Below, piece by piece: positions 49,192 to 57,845 of a DNA stretch of 64,000 nucleotides. Position 1 is the stretch's first letter. Each line of letters starts with the position of its first letter. The stretch lies in assembly GCF_045207785.1 (NCBI RefSeq), contig NZ_CP108776.1, positions 6,138,001 through 6,202,000 of the forward strand, given 5' to 3'. The position numbers and the translations under genes are program-made. The notes beneath the pieces are model-generated. The model did no database searches, had not been told where the DNA came from, and saw only the letters and a list, made by a program, of their open reading frames with translations. This stretch comes from Embleya sp045207785. Its GTDB lineage: Bacteria > Actinomycetota > Actinomycetes > Streptomycetales > Streptomycetaceae.

Positions 49192-51066
49192 GTGAGCAGC
49201 GCGAACATCCCTGCCTCCGCAACCTCCGTGACCTTCCCCACCCTGCGCACCCCGAGCGGCCCGGTCCCGTCCGGGCAGCCGCGCTGGAACCGGCAACGCG
49301 CCGGCAGCATGCCCCACCACCGCTACCGCCCCGCGCACGAGCGCGTGCGGGTCGCGGAGCCCGCCGCGAGCACCGGGCCGGCCGCGAGCACCGGGCCCGC
49401 CGGGCCGGCCCGGACCTGGCCCGCCAACCGGATCGAGCACGCACCGCTGTGGGTCCCGGTCGACCTGCGCGACGGCAACCAGGCGCTGGCCGAGCCGATG
49501 GACCCCGCGCGCAAGCGCCGCATGTTCGACCTGCTGGTGGCCATGGGCTTCAAGGAGATCGAGGTCGGCTACCCCTCCGCGAGTCGCGCCGACTTCGACT
49601 TCGTTCGGCACCTGGCCGAGAGCGACGCGGTGCCGGACGACGTCACGATCGTGGTCTTCACGGCCGCCCGCACCGACCTGATCGAGCGTACGTACGCGTC
49701 GATCGAGGGCCTCCCGCACGCGGTCGTGCACATGTACACCGCCACCGCGCCGACCTGGCGCGACGTGGTACTCGGGCACGACCGGGACGCGCTGCACGCG
49801 CTGATCCTGGCCGGCGCCAAGGACGTGGCGCGCGGCGCGGACGCCCGGCCGGGCGCGGACATCCGCTTCGAGTTCTCGCCCGAGGTGTTCAACCTGACCG
49901 AGCCGGACTACGTCCTCGCCGTGTGCGACAGCATCACCGAACTGTGGGACGCGAGCCCGGACCGGCCGGTGATCCACAACCTGCCGGCGACCGTCGAGAT
50001 CGCGACGCCGAACGTGTACGCGGACCAGATCGAGTACATGCACCGCAACCTGGCCCGTCGGGACGCGGTGATCCTGTCCGTACACCCGCACAACGACCGC
50101 GGCACCGGCGTCGCCTGCGCCGAGCTGGCCGTGCTGGCGGGCGCGCAGCGGATCGAGGGCTGCCTGTTCGGCAACGGCGAGCGGACCGGCAACGTCGACC
50201 TGGTCACGCTCGCGCTGAACCTGTACACGCAGGGCGTGGACCCGATGATCGACTTCTCCGACATCGACGAGATCCGCCGCACCGTCGAGTACGCGAACCG
50301 GATCGACGTGCACGCCCGCCACCCCTATGGCGGCGACCTCGTGTACACCGCGTTCTCCGGGACGCACCAGGACGCGATCAAGAAGGGCTTCGCGCATCAC
50401 GCGCGGCAGGCGGACGCGCTGGGTGTGGCGGTGGATCAGGCGCCGTGGGACGTGCCGTACCTGCCGATCGACCCGGCCGACGTGGGCCGCGACTACGAGG
50501 CGGTGATCCGGGTCAACAGCCAGTCCGGCAAGGGCGGCATCGCCTATCTGATGCAGAGCGCGCACGGCCTGGACCTGCCGCGCCGGCTCCAGATCGAGTT
50601 CTCCCGGGTCGTCCAGGAGGCCACCGACGACAGCGGCGAGGAGATCACGGCGGTCGAGCTGGGCGAGTTGTTCCGCCGCGAGTACCTGGACCGGCGTGCG
50701 CCGCTGGACGTGGTCGGGTGGCGGGCCGAGGAGGTCGAACCGGGGCGGCACCGGTTCACCGGCACGCTGGACGGGCGCGCCGTGACGGGGGAGGGCAACG
50801 GGCCGCTGTCCGCGCTGACCGCCGCGCTCGGGTCGGCGGGGGTCGGGCCCGATGGCACCGGCGTCGAGGTCGAGATCCTGGACTACGTCGAGCACTCGAT
50901 CGGGGTGGGCGGCGACCGGCATGCCGCGTCGTACGTGGAGTGCCGCGTGGACGGGGTGACCCGGTGGGGCGTCGGGATCGACACCTCGATCCTCGCGGCG
51001 TCCGTGCACGCGACGCTGGCGGCGGTGAATCGCGCCCGGGCGGAATCCCGGGGTTTCGCAGGCTAA
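49192..51066 (+). CDS. leuA: 2-isopropylmalate synthase
   Basis: 624 aa from GTG 49192, chosen because earlier starts fall inside the attenuator; about 40 residues longer at the N-terminus than typical. TIM-barrel signature WVPVDLRDGNQALAEPMD (first metal Asp), FKEIEVGYPSASRADFDF, the metal-binding HPHNDRGTGVACAELA (His pair), GCLFGNGERTGNVDLV, and a C-terminal regulatory domain with EHSIGVGGDRHAASYVE (leucine site region). Condenses acetyl-CoA with 2-oxoisovalerate, the first step to leucine. Long LeuA2-type of actinobacteria. A small repeat PAASTG-PAASTG lies at about residues 58-70. Confidence 0.95.
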   Translation: MSSANIPASATSVTFPTLRTPSGPVPSGQPRWNRQRAGSMPHHRYRPAHERVRVAEPAASTGPAASTGPAGPARTWPANRIEHAPLWVPVDLRDGNQALAEPMDPARKRRMFDLLVAMGFKEIEVGYPSASRADFDFVRHLAESDAVPDDVTIVVFTAARTDLIERTYASIEGLPHAVVHMYTATAPTWRDVVLGHDRDALHALILAGAKDVARGADARPGADIRFEFSPEVFNLTEPDYVLAVCDSITELWDASPDRPVIHNLPATVEIATPNVYADQIEYMHRNLARRDAVILSVHPHNDRGTGVACAELAVLAGAQRIEGCLFGNGERTGNVDLVTLALNLYTQGVDPMIDFSDIDEIRRTVEYANRIDVHARHPYGGDLVYTAFSGTHQDAIKKGFAHHARQADALGVAVDQAPWDVPYLPIDPADVGRDYEAVIRVNSQSGKGGIAYLMQSAHGLDLPRRLQIEFSRVVQEATDDSGEEITAVELGELFRREYLDRRAPLDVVGWRAEEVEPGRHRFTGTLDGRAVTGEGNGPLSALTAALGSAGVGPDGTGVEVEILDYVEHSIGVGGDRHAASYVECRVDGVTRWGVGIDTSILAASVHATLAAVNRARAESRGFAG

Positions 51067-51069
51067 CAT

Positions 51070-51080
51070 TCGTCAGACAA
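51070..51080. promoter_or_regulatory. GntR operator at gntR
   Basis: TCGTCAGACAA, matching TNGTNNNACNA and 10 of 11 bases of the leuA site, 4 bp after the leuA stop and 17 bp before the gntR start. A TAACAT box (51064-51069) overlaps the leuA stop. Confidence 0.65.
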
Positions 51081-51096
51081 CCTGAGAGGTGACGCG

Positions 51097-51798
51097 ATGA
51101 CGTTCGGCCCCCTGCGCCGCAGCCCGTTGGCCGGCCAGGCGGCCGAGCGCCTTCGCGCCCAGATCGCCGCGGGGCGCTGGCCCGTCGGCACGAAGCTGCC
51201 CGGCGAGATCGCGCTGGGCAAGGAACTGGGCATCGGCCGGTCGACCGTGCGCGAGGCGGTACGCGACCTCGCGGGGGCGGGGCTGGTCGAGTCGCGGCAG
51301 GGGTCCGGCGTCTTCGTGATCGCCACCGAGCCGGTCGAGGACCTGACCACGCGGCTGCGGCGGGCGTCCGCGGCCGAGGTGTACGAGGTGCGGAACCTGA
51401 TCGAGGTGCGCGCCGCGATGTTGGCCGCGGAGCGGCGCACGGACGAGGACCTGGCGGCGCTGGACGCGGGGCTCGCCGTGCGGGCCGCTGCGCTTGGCGA
51501 TGACGCGGCCTATATCGATGCGGACATCGCGTTTCACGGGGCCATCGTGGCGGCGGCGCACAATGACGTGCTGACGGACTTGTTCTCGGTGTTTCAGGTG
51601 ACGATGCGGCCGGGGTTGTTCGACTTGCTCGCCGTCATGGACAGCAGGGGGATGCGGGTTGCTGTCGCGGATCCTGGGGCCGATGCGCATGCCGCTATGG
51701 TCGCGGCGATTCGGGCTGGGGATGCGGTTGAGGCTGGGCGGGTTACCGAGGCGGAGCTGGCGGTGAGCATGCGCATCCTCCGGGGTGGGGCGGGTTGA
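51097..51798 (+). CDS. GntR/FCD family transcriptional regulator
   Basis: 233 aa from ATG 51097 (GAGAGG upstream). Winged helix about 10-75: RLRAQIAAGRWPVGTKLPGEIALGKELGIGRSTVREAVRDLAGAGLV; FCD domain from about 95 with RNLIEVRAAML, FHGAIVAAAHNDVL and DAHAAMVAAIRAGDA (metal/ligand His and Asp residues). Sits 30 bp behind leuA and probably controls both itself and leuA through the paired sites. Effector probably a branched-chain metabolite, by position only. Confidence 0.92.
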   Translation: MTFGPLRRSPLAGQAAERLRAQIAAGRWPVGTKLPGEIALGKELGIGRSTVREAVRDLAGAGLVESRQGSGVFVIATEPVEDLTTRLRRASAAEVYEVRNLIEVRAAMLAAERRTDEDLAALDAGLAVRAAALGDDAAYIDADIAFHGAIVAAAHNDVLTDLFSVFQVTMRPGLFDLLAVMDSRGMRVAVADPGADAHAAMVAAIRAGDAVEAGRVTEAELAVSMRILRGGAG

Positions 51799-51802
51799 GG
51801 GT

Positions 51803-52099
51803 GTCCTCAAGCGCCGGACGGGCTGAGGAGTCTCGGTGGCCTGATGCCTTTGTCCTCAAACGCCGGACGGGCTGAGTTGGCCTGGTGCCTTTGTCCTCAA
51901 ACGCCGGACGGGCTGGGGTTGGTTGGCGTGGTGCCGGTGTCCTCAAGCGCCGGACGGGCTGGGGTTGGTTGGCGTGGTGCCGGTGTCCTCAAGCGCCGGA
52001 CGGGCTGGGGTTGGTTGGCGTGGTGCCGGTGTCCTCAAGCGCCGGACGGGCTGGGGTTGGTTGGCGTGGTGCCTTTGTCCTCAAGCGCCGGACGGGCTG
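51803..52099 (+). repeat. Seven-copy tandem array of the 23-bp element
   Basis: Copies at 51803, 51852, 51893, 51939, 51985, 52031 and 52077 (each 23 bp). From 51893 onward the spacing is exactly 46 bp, with identical GGTTGGTTGGCGTGGTGCC linkers. The array runs into a truncated gene. Confidence 0.9.
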
Positions 52100-52100
52100 A

Positions 52101-52315
52101 GTTACCAGCGCCAGCTCTTCCTGATGGATCACGCCGGACTGCCGCTGAAGACCGTCCTCGAACAGCTCGACCTGCTCGGCGAGGAGGTCGTCCCGGTGCT
52201 GCGCAAGGAGTTCGCGGCCAAGCGCGGGGCCGACGTACCCGAGGGCCCCACGCACGCGGCGCTCGTCGCCCGTCGAGACGCGGAGACGGCGACCCCCGTC
52301 GCGCAGTCCGCCTGA
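52101..52315 (+). pseudogene. 5'-truncated LLM (luciferase-like) oxidoreductase remnant
   Basis: Open frame ending at 52315 reads YQRQLFLMDHAGLPLKTVLE, QLDLLGEEVVPVLRKEFAA and THAALVARRDAE, the C-terminus of CE1758-type flavin-dependent LLM oxidoreductases. The barrel (over 250 residues) is missing; the last repeat copy replaces it at codon 1. It is followed 31 bp later by the FMN reductase that normally partners it. Confidence 0.75.
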
Positions 52316-52346
52316 CCCGCCACCGATCTCGAAGGGAGAAGCCGCC

Positions 52347-52979
52347 ATGCAACCGCTCAAGCTCGTGGTCGTCTCGGCCGGACTGGGCAAGCCCTCGTCC
52401 ACCCGCCTGCTCGGCGACCGGCTCGCCGAGGCCACCCGGCGGGGACTGGCGGGCCGTGACGTCGCGGCCGACGTCCAGGTGGTCGAACTCCGCGACGTCG
52501 CCGTGGACATCGCGAACAACCTGCTGACCGGCTTCCCCGCGCCCGGACTGCGCGCCGCGATCGAGGCGGTCACCGAGGCCGATGCCCTGATCGCGGTCAC
52601 GCCGATCTTCACCGCGTCGTACAGCGGCCTGTTCAAGTCGTTCTTCGACGTGCTGGACAACACCGCGCTGGTCGGCAAGCCGGTCCTGATCGCGGCGACC
52701 GGCGGGACGGCCCGTCATTCGCTCGCCCTGGAGCACGCGCTGCGCCCGCTGTTCGCCTACCTGCGCGCGACGGTCGCGCCGACCGCGGTCTACGCGGCCA
52801 CCGACGACTGGGGCTCCGGCGCCGCCGCGGGGACCGACGGCCTGGGCGCGCGGATCACCCGCGCGGGCGGCGAACTCGCCGACCTCGCAGGGCGTGTACC
52901 GCGAACCGCGCCGCGCCGCGCGCCGATCGACGAAGTCGTCCCGTTCGCCGAGCAGTTGGCCGCGCTGCGGCGCGGCTGA
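52347..52979 (+). CDS. NADPH-dependent FMN reductase (CE1759 type)
   Basis: 210 aa from ATG 52347 with GAAGGGAGAA upstream. Flavodoxin-like: LKLVVVSAGLGKPSSTRLLGDRLAEA, the FMN loop TPIFTASYSGLFKSFFDVLD and IAATGGTARHSLALEHALRPLFAYLRA. Supplies reduced flavin to a two-component LLM oxygenase; that partner is now only a stub upstream. Expression is likely altered because the repeat array replaced the original 5' region. Confidence 0.9.
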   Translation: MQPLKLVVVSAGLGKPSSTRLLGDRLAEATRRGLAGRDVAADVQVVELRDVAVDIANNLLTGFPAPGLRAAIEAVTEADALIAVTPIFTASYSGLFKSFFDVLDNTALVGKPVLIAATGGTARHSLALEHALRPLFAYLRATVAPTAVYAATDDWGSGAAAGTDGLGARITRAGGELADLAGRVPRTAPRRAPIDEVVPFAEQLAALRRG

Positions 52980-53005
52980 GCGAACGAGCGAACGAGCGAA
53001 CGAGC
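52978..53005. repeat. Octanucleotide tandem repeat
   Basis: About 3.5 copies of GAGCGAAC directly after the FMN reductase stop. Simple microsatellite-like tract. Confidence 0.7.
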
Positions 53006-53033
53006 CTCCGCGGTCGAGCGAGCAGAGAGGGCC

Positions 53034-53065
53034 GCCCGCACGGGGACATGACCCCCCGCGCGGGC
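53034..53065. terminator. Hairpin between convergent genes
   Basis: GCCCGC-A-CGGGG (53034-53045) pairs with CCCCG-C-GCGGGC (to 53065), loop about 8. Between stops at 52979 and 53100. Confidence 0.6.
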
Positions 53066-53099
53066 GCCCCTCTTCCGGCAAGCCCGGCAGACGCCCGGC

Positions 53100-54089
53100 T
53101 CAGGTCCGTTCGAACCACCGCCGCGGATTCTCGACCAGCATCGCGGTGACGTCCCGCTTCGCCACGCCGGCCGCGCGCAGCGCCGGTACCACGTCGCTCA
53201 GCACGTGCTGGTAGTGCCAATCCGGCAGCAGTGGCATCAGGTCGGGCGCGATCCAGTCGATGTGGCACGCCGCGTCCTGGGACAGCACCATGCTCGACGC
53301 GTAGCCGCGCCGGCACATCTCCACCACGATCGCGACCCGCTCCTCGAACGGCATCATCGTGTCGAGCCCGAACCGATCCATGCCCAACAGGTAGCCCGCG
53401 TCCGCCAGTTCGGTCAGGTGGTCGGCGTCGCTCGTGTCGCCGCTGTGCGCGAGCTGGACCCGAGCCGCGGCCACCCCCTCCTCGTCCAGGACCCGCCGGA
53501 CGTCGAGCCCGGTCCGGGTGCCCGGATGCGTGTGCACCATCACCGGCGCGTTCGTCTCCAGATGCGCCCGCGCCACCGCGCGCAACACCCGTTCGACGCC
53601 CGGCGTCAGCCCCTGCGCGTCGATCGCGCACTTGAGCAGCGCCGCCTTGACGTCGGTGCCCTGGATGCCCTCACGGATGTCCCGGACGAACAGGTCGACC
53701 ATCGGATCCGGCAGGCCCGGCAGCGCACCGGGGCCGCGATGCCTGAAGTAGGCCGGGACGTCGGTGTACGTGTACACGCCGGTCGCGACCACGATGTTGA
53801 GGTCCGGGACCTGCTCGGCGATCCGCAGCACGCGCGGAATGTTCCGCCCGATTCCGTCCACCGTGGGGTCCACGATCGTGGTCACGCCGGTCGCGCGCAA
53901 CGCCCGCAACCGCGTGACCGCGTCGGCTACGCGCGCCTCCTCGTCCCAGTCGCGCTCCCAGTTGGCCTGGCTGTCCGCGGTCAGCACGAAGATGTGCTCG
54001 TGCATCAGGGTCGTGCCCAGGGCGGCGGTCGACACCGGCCCGAGCACCGTCTCGACCTCGACCACAGTGTCGTTCTCGTTCGCGTGCAC
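53100..54089 (-). CDS. Phosphotriesterase/lactonase-like amidohydrolase
   Basis: 329 aa from GTG 54089 (AGGGAG 8 nt upstream). Metal site MHEH (30-33), the carbamylated Lys in AALLKCAIDAQG (about 150), VMVHTHPGTRTG, VQLAHSGDTSD and MDRFGLD. Resembles the PTE-family hydrolases used on lactones or esters. It is the last gene of a leftward operon with two SDRs and an acyl-CoA dehydrogenase, so it may open a lactone or ester made in that pathway (inference). Confidence 0.88.
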   Translation of the reverse strand: MHANENDTVVEVETVLGPVSTAALGTTLMHEHIFVLTADSQANWERDWDEEARVADAVTRLRALRATGVTTIVDPTVDGIGRNIPRVLRIAEQVPDLNIVVATGVYTYTDVPAYFRHRGPGALPGLPDPMVDLFVRDIREGIQGTDVKAALLKCAIDAQGLTPGVERVLRAVARAHLETNAPVMVHTHPGTRTGLDVRRVLDEEGVAAARVQLAHSGDTSDADHLTELADAGYLLGMDRFGLDTMMPFEERVAIVVEMCRRGYASSMVLSQDAACHIDWIAPDLMPLLPDWHYQHVLSDVVPALRAAGVAKRDVTAMLVENPRRWFERT

Positions 54090-54161
54090 TCGCGGCTCCC
54101 TCGTCCCATGAGATCGGTGCTCGGCCGAAGTGGTGCGAAAACGTGCCGCGGTGACGGTCGG

Positions 54162-54950
54162 TCAGCTCTCCGGCACCGCTTCCAAGCGGGCCTGAAGCTT
54201 ACGCATGCCGGTCAGCCAGCGGTCCGGGTCGGCGGCTCGCCCCGCGTACATCCGGGCCACCTCCGGGTGCGGGAGGACCAGGAACGGCGAGCCGGCCGCG
54301 ACCGCGGCGACCACCACCTCGGCCACCTCCTCCGGCTCGATCGCGCCGTCGTCCAGGACCAGCCGGGCGGCCGCGCCAGTGGCGCCGAGCAGCGCGGTCC
54401 GCACGCCGAGCGGGCAGACCGCCTGGACCGTGACGCCCTTCGCGCCGTACGTGACGGCCATCCACTCCGCGAACGCGTACGCCGCGTGCTTGGTGACCGA
54501 GTACGCCGCCGCGTCCAGCATCGTGAGCAGGCCGGCCGCCGAGACCGTGGTGACCAGGTGGCCGCGACCGCGCTCGACCCACGCGGGGGTCAGCAGGCGC
54601 GCGGCCCGTACGTGCGCCATCACGTTGACGTCCCACGAGCGCTCCCAGGACTCCTCCGAGGCGTCCAGGCCCGCGCCCTCGCCGATGCCGGCGTTGGCGC
54701 AGTAGATGTCGATCTCGCCGCCGAGCGCCTCGCGGGCCCCCGCGATCAGCGCCGCGACACCCTCCTCGGACGCCGCGTCGCCGGGCAGCGCGATCCCGCC
54801 GAGCTCGGCCGCGACCTTGCGACACGCCTCCGCGTTCAGGTCGTTGACCACCACGCGCGCGCCGTCGGCGGCGAACCGCCGGGCCAGGGCCGCGCCGATG
54901 CCGCCGCCCGCGCCGGTGATCACCACACCGGCGCCCAGCGAGGCGGTCAT
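54162..54950 (-). CDS. SDR family oxidoreductase
   Basis: 262 aa from ATG 54950, overlapping the previous stop by ATGA. TGxxxGIG as ITGAGGGIGAALARRFA, CANAGIGEG, VTTVSAAGLL and the catalytic YSVTK (AAYSVTKHAAYAFAEWM). NAD-type dehydrogenase for an alcohol or hydroxyacyl. Third gene of the ACAD operon. Confidence 0.9.
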   Translation of the reverse strand: MTASLGAGVVITGAGGGIGAALARRFAADGARVVVNDLNAEACRKVAAELGGIALPGDAASEEGVAALIAGAREALGGEIDIYCANAGIGEGAGLDASEESWERSWDVNVMAHVRAARLLTPAWVERGRGHLVTTVSAAGLLTMLDAAAYSVTKHAAYAFAEWMAVTYGAKGVTVQAVCPLGVRTALLGATGAAARLVLDDGAIEPEEVAEVVVAAVAAGSPFLVLPHPEVARMYAGRAADPDRWLTGMRKLQARLEAVPES

Positions 54951-55702
54951 CCCACGCCGCCCGACAGGCTCACGCCGCCGTCGATCAGCAGCGTCTGCCC
55001 GGTGATCCACCCCGCCTGCTCGGACAACAGGAACGCCACCGCGCCGGCCACGTCCTCGGGCACGCCGAGCCGGCCCATCGGATAGGCCGCCGCGACCTCG
55101 GCCTCGCGGCCCTCGTACAGCGCGGTCGCGAACGTCGTCTTGACCACGGCCGGCGCGACCGCGTTGACCCGTACCCGCGGGCCCAGTTCGCTCGCGAGTT
55201 GCGCGGTCAGGTGGGTCAGCGCGGCCTTGCTCACGCCGTAGAAACCGATCCCCTGCGCGGGGCGGGCGCCGGCGAGCGAGGACACGTTGACGATCGCGCC
55301 ACCGTGCTCGCCCATCCACGCCTTGTGCACGCGCTGGGTCCAGGCGAGCGCCGCGAGCAGGTTGACCTCCAGGATCTTGCGCCCGGCGTCCAGGTCGAGT
55401 TCGAGCAGCGGGCCGTACACCGGGTTGATCCCGGCGTTGTTGACCAGCATGTCGACCCGGCCGAACGCCTCCAGGGTCGCGGTGACCGCGGCGTCCTGGT
55501 GGACCGGGTCGTGCGCCTTGCCCGCGACGCCGATCGCGTGCTCGGGGCCGCCGAGCGAGGCGACCACCTCGGCCAGGGTGTCCGCGCCGCGCGCGGTCAC
55601 GCAGACCCGGTCGCCGCGCGCGACGAGCGCCTGCGCGATGCCCAGGCCGATACCGCGGCTCGCGCCGGTGACGATGGCTACGGGACGGGACGAGTCGCTC
55701 AC
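54947..55702 (-). CDS. SDR family oxidoreductase (FabG-like)
   Basis: 251 aa from GTG 55702, overlapping the acyl-CoA dehydrogenase stop (GTGA). TGASRGIGLGIAQALVA, VNNAGINPVYG, IVNVSSLAGARPAQGIGFYGVSKAALTHLT (YGVSK active site) and a C-terminal GQTLLIDGGVSL. Oxidises or reduces a 3-hydroxy/3-oxo intermediate, following the dehydrogenase as in acyl-chain breakdown. Confidence 0.92.
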   Translation of the reverse strand: MSDSSRPVAIVTGASRGIGLGIAQALVARGDRVCVTARGADTLAEVVASLGGPEHAIGVAGKAHDPVHQDAAVTATLEAFGRVDMLVNNAGINPVYGPLLELDLDAGRKILEVNLLAALAWTQRVHKAWMGEHGGAIVNVSSLAGARPAQGIGFYGVSKAALTHLTAQLASELGPRVRVNAVAPAVVKTTFATALYEGREAEVAAAYPMGRLGVPEDVAGAVAFLLSEQAGWITGQTLLIDGGVSLSGGVG

Positions 55703-56925
55703 TTGGCGGCCGCCTCTCGGTAGGACTTGAGCTCGCGGTGCGCGAGCGAACGACGATGTACCTCGTCCGGACCGTCGGCGAGCCGCAGCGTGCGCGCCTG
55801 CGTCCACAGCGACGCGAGGACGAAGTCCTGGGACAGGCCGCCCGCGCCGTGCGCCTGGATGGCCTTGTCGAGGATCCACTCCACGGTGAGCGGGGTGGCG
55901 ATCTTGATCGACTGGATTTCGCGGTGCGCGCCGCGGTTGCCGACGGTGTCCATCAGCCACGCGGTCTTGAGCACGAGCAGCCGCAACTGCTCGATCCGCA
56001 CCCGCGACTCGGCGATCCACTCCTGGATCACGCCCCGGTCGGCGAGCGGGCCGCCGAACGCCTCGCGGGCCACGACCCGACGGCACATCAGTTCCAGGCC
56101 GCGCTCGGCCATCCCGATCAGCCGCATGCAGTGGTGGATCCGGCCGGGCCCGAGCCGGGCCTGCGCGATCGCGAAGCCGTCGCCGACGTTGCCGACCAGG
56201 TTCGTGGCGGGCACGCGCACGTTGTCGAAGACGACCTCGGCGTGCCCGCCGTGCGGTCCGTCGGTGTAGCCGAACACGTTCATGCCGCGTCGGATGTCCA
56301 CCCCCGGGGTGTCACGCGGCACGAGCACCATGCTCTGCCGGCGGTGCCGCTCGGCCTCCGGGTCGGTCTTGCCCATCACGACCAGGATCTCGCAGTTCGG
56401 CGCCATCGCCCCGGACGACCACCACTTGCGGCCGTTGATCACGTATTCGTCGCCGTCGCGGACGATGCGCGTGGTGATGTTCGTGGCGTCGGAGGAGGCG
56501 ACGTCGGGCTCGGTCATGCAGAACGCCGAGCGGATCGTGCCTTCGAGCAGCGGCTTGAGCCAGCGGTCCTGCTGCTCGGGCGTGCCGAAGTCGTGCAGCA
56601 GCTCCATGTTGCCGGTGTCGGGCGCGGCGCAGTTGAGCGCCTCGGGGCCCAGGTGCGGGCTGCGGCCGGCGATCTCGGCGAGCGGCGCGTACTGGAGGTT
56701 GGTCAGGCCCGCGCCCTCGGCGCCGGGCAGGAACAGATTCCACAGGCCGCGCTTGCGGGCCTCGGTCTTGAGCTCCTCGACCACCGGCGGCCGGCCCCAC
56801 GGGTCGGCGGCCGGGTCGGCCACCTGCTCGGTGAACACGGCCTCGGCGGGGTACACGTGCTCGGCCATGAACGCGAGCAACCGCTCGCGCAGTTCCTCGG
56901 TCCGTGCGTCGTAGCTGAAGTCCAC
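55699..56925 (-). CDS. Acyl-CoA dehydrogenase
   Basis: 408 aa from GTG 56925 (GAGGAAGG upstream). Flavin ACAD fold: MTEPDVASSDATNITTRIV, INGRKWWSSGAMAPNCEI, FDNVRVPATNLVG, and the C-terminal KIATPLTVEWILDKAIQAHGAGGLSQDFVLAS with RTLRLADGPDEVH. Begins a four-gene operon (ACAD-SDR-SDR-PTE-like) facing a TetR gene. The first two start/stop overlaps show translational coupling. Substrate probably a CoA ester of a non-standard chain. Confidence 0.93.
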   Translation of the reverse strand: MDFSYDARTEELRERLLAFMAEHVYPAEAVFTEQVADPAADPWGRPPVVEELKTEARKRGLWNLFLPGAEGAGLTNLQYAPLAEIAGRSPHLGPEALNCAAPDTGNMELLHDFGTPEQQDRWLKPLLEGTIRSAFCMTEPDVASSDATNITTRIVRDGDEYVINGRKWWSSGAMAPNCEILVVMGKTDPEAERHRRQSMVLVPRDTPGVDIRRGMNVFGYTDGPHGGHAEVVFDNVRVPATNLVGNVGDGFAIAQARLGPGRIHHCMRLIGMAERGLELMCRRVVAREAFGGPLADRGVIQEWIAESRVRIEQLRLLVLKTAWLMDTVGNRGAHREIQSIKIATPLTVEWILDKAIQAHGAGGLSQDFVLASLWTQARTLRLADGPDEVHRRSLAHRELKSYREAAAK

Positions 56926-57002
56926 CGGGCGCCTTCCTCTCCGTCTGCGCAGACGTTTTCGCGGCCGTAGGGTGCGCGAAACGTGACGTGCGCGATTCAC
57001 GG

Positions 57003-57018
57003 TACCGACCGGTCGGTA
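57003..57018. promoter_or_regulatory. TetR operator palindrome
   Basis: TACCGACCGGTCGGTA, a perfect 16-bp palindrome, 78 bp upstream of the ACAD start and 47 bp upstream of the tetR start. Its form matches operators of FadR/KstR-like TetR repressors. Confidence 0.8.
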
Positions 57019-57064
57019 TCTTGGCTAGGGTAGCGTCGAACGCTCCCGCGAAAGGTTGAACAAC

Positions 57065-57700
57065 ATGGCGGCACGAACCCGCGGCAACGCGGCGCCCGAA
57101 GTGTCACTGTCGGACGTCGACGAGACGCCCCTGCCGCAGCGGCTCCTGCGGATCGCGTCCCGGATGTTCGCCGAGCGCGGCTTCGAGAGCACCTCGGTCC
57201 AGGAGATCGTGGGCGCTGCGGGGGTCACCAAGGGCGCGATGTACCACTACTACGCGTCCAAGGACGACCTGCTCGTCGAGATCTACCACCGCATGCTCGC
57301 GATGCAGACCGAGCGGCTGAACACGATCGCGGACGGGCCCGAGCCGGTGCTCGATCGGCTGCGGGAGGCCGCGGCCGACGTGGTGGTGACGACGCTGGGC
57401 AACATCGACGACGCGGTGGTGTACTTCCGCTCGATGCATTTGCTCGCGCCGGACAAGCGGGGGGAGATCCGGGCCGAGCGGCGGCGGTATCACGAGCGGT
57501 TTCGGGCCATGATCGAACAGGGGCAGCGGGAAGGGTTGCTGCGGAGTGATGTGTCGGCGGACATCGCTACGCACAACTTCTTTGGTGGGGTGCATCACCT
57601 CAACAGCTGGTATCAGCTTGATGGGCCGATGTCGCCGCGTGAGGTTGGCGAGGTGTTTGCGGATTTGCTGCTGCATGGGCTGGCGCCGGGAGCCGAGTGA
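57065..57700 (+). CDS. TetR family regulator (fatty-acid/KstR-like group)
   Basis: 211 aa from ATG 57065 (GAAAGG 9 nt upstream; a TTG 9 nt earlier is possible). HTH RLLRIASRMFAERGFESTSVQEIVGAAGVTKGAMYHYYASKDDLL (about 27-70). Long ligand domain with HNFFGGVHHLNSWY. Divergent from the ACAD operon with a perfect palindrome between; likely an acyl-CoA-released repressor of that operon. Confidence 0.93.
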   Translation: MAARTRGNAAPEVSLSDVDETPLPQRLLRIASRMFAERGFESTSVQEIVGAAGVTKGAMYHYYASKDDLLVEIYHRMLAMQTERLNTIADGPEPVLDRLREAAADVVVTTLGNIDDAVVYFRSMHLLAPDKRGEIRAERRRYHERFRAMIEQGQREGLLRSDVSADIATHNFFGGVHHLNSWYQLDGPMSPREVGEVFADLLLHGLAPGAE

Positions 57701-57703
57701 AGT

Positions 57704-57791
57704 GTCCTCAAGCGCCGGACGGGCTGGGGTTGGTTGGCCTGGTGCCGTTGTCCTCAAACGCCGGACGGGCTGAGGTGGGCCGGACGGGCTG
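57704..57791 (+). repeat. Two element copies at 46-bp spacing plus a partial
   Basis: Copies at 57704-57726 and 57750-57772 (again 46 bp apart), then a shortened GCCGGACGGGCT at 57779. They begin 4 bp after the tetR stop. Confidence 0.85.
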
Positions 57792-57845
57792 GGTTGGGGG
57801 AAAAATTGGTCGCGTGTGGGGGGTGGGGTTTCGGAGGATTGGGGG

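Noticed and set aside
51803..52099. CRISPR array
   Set aside because: The 46-bp periodic repeat has identical linkers rather than unique spacers, and no cas gene is nearby.
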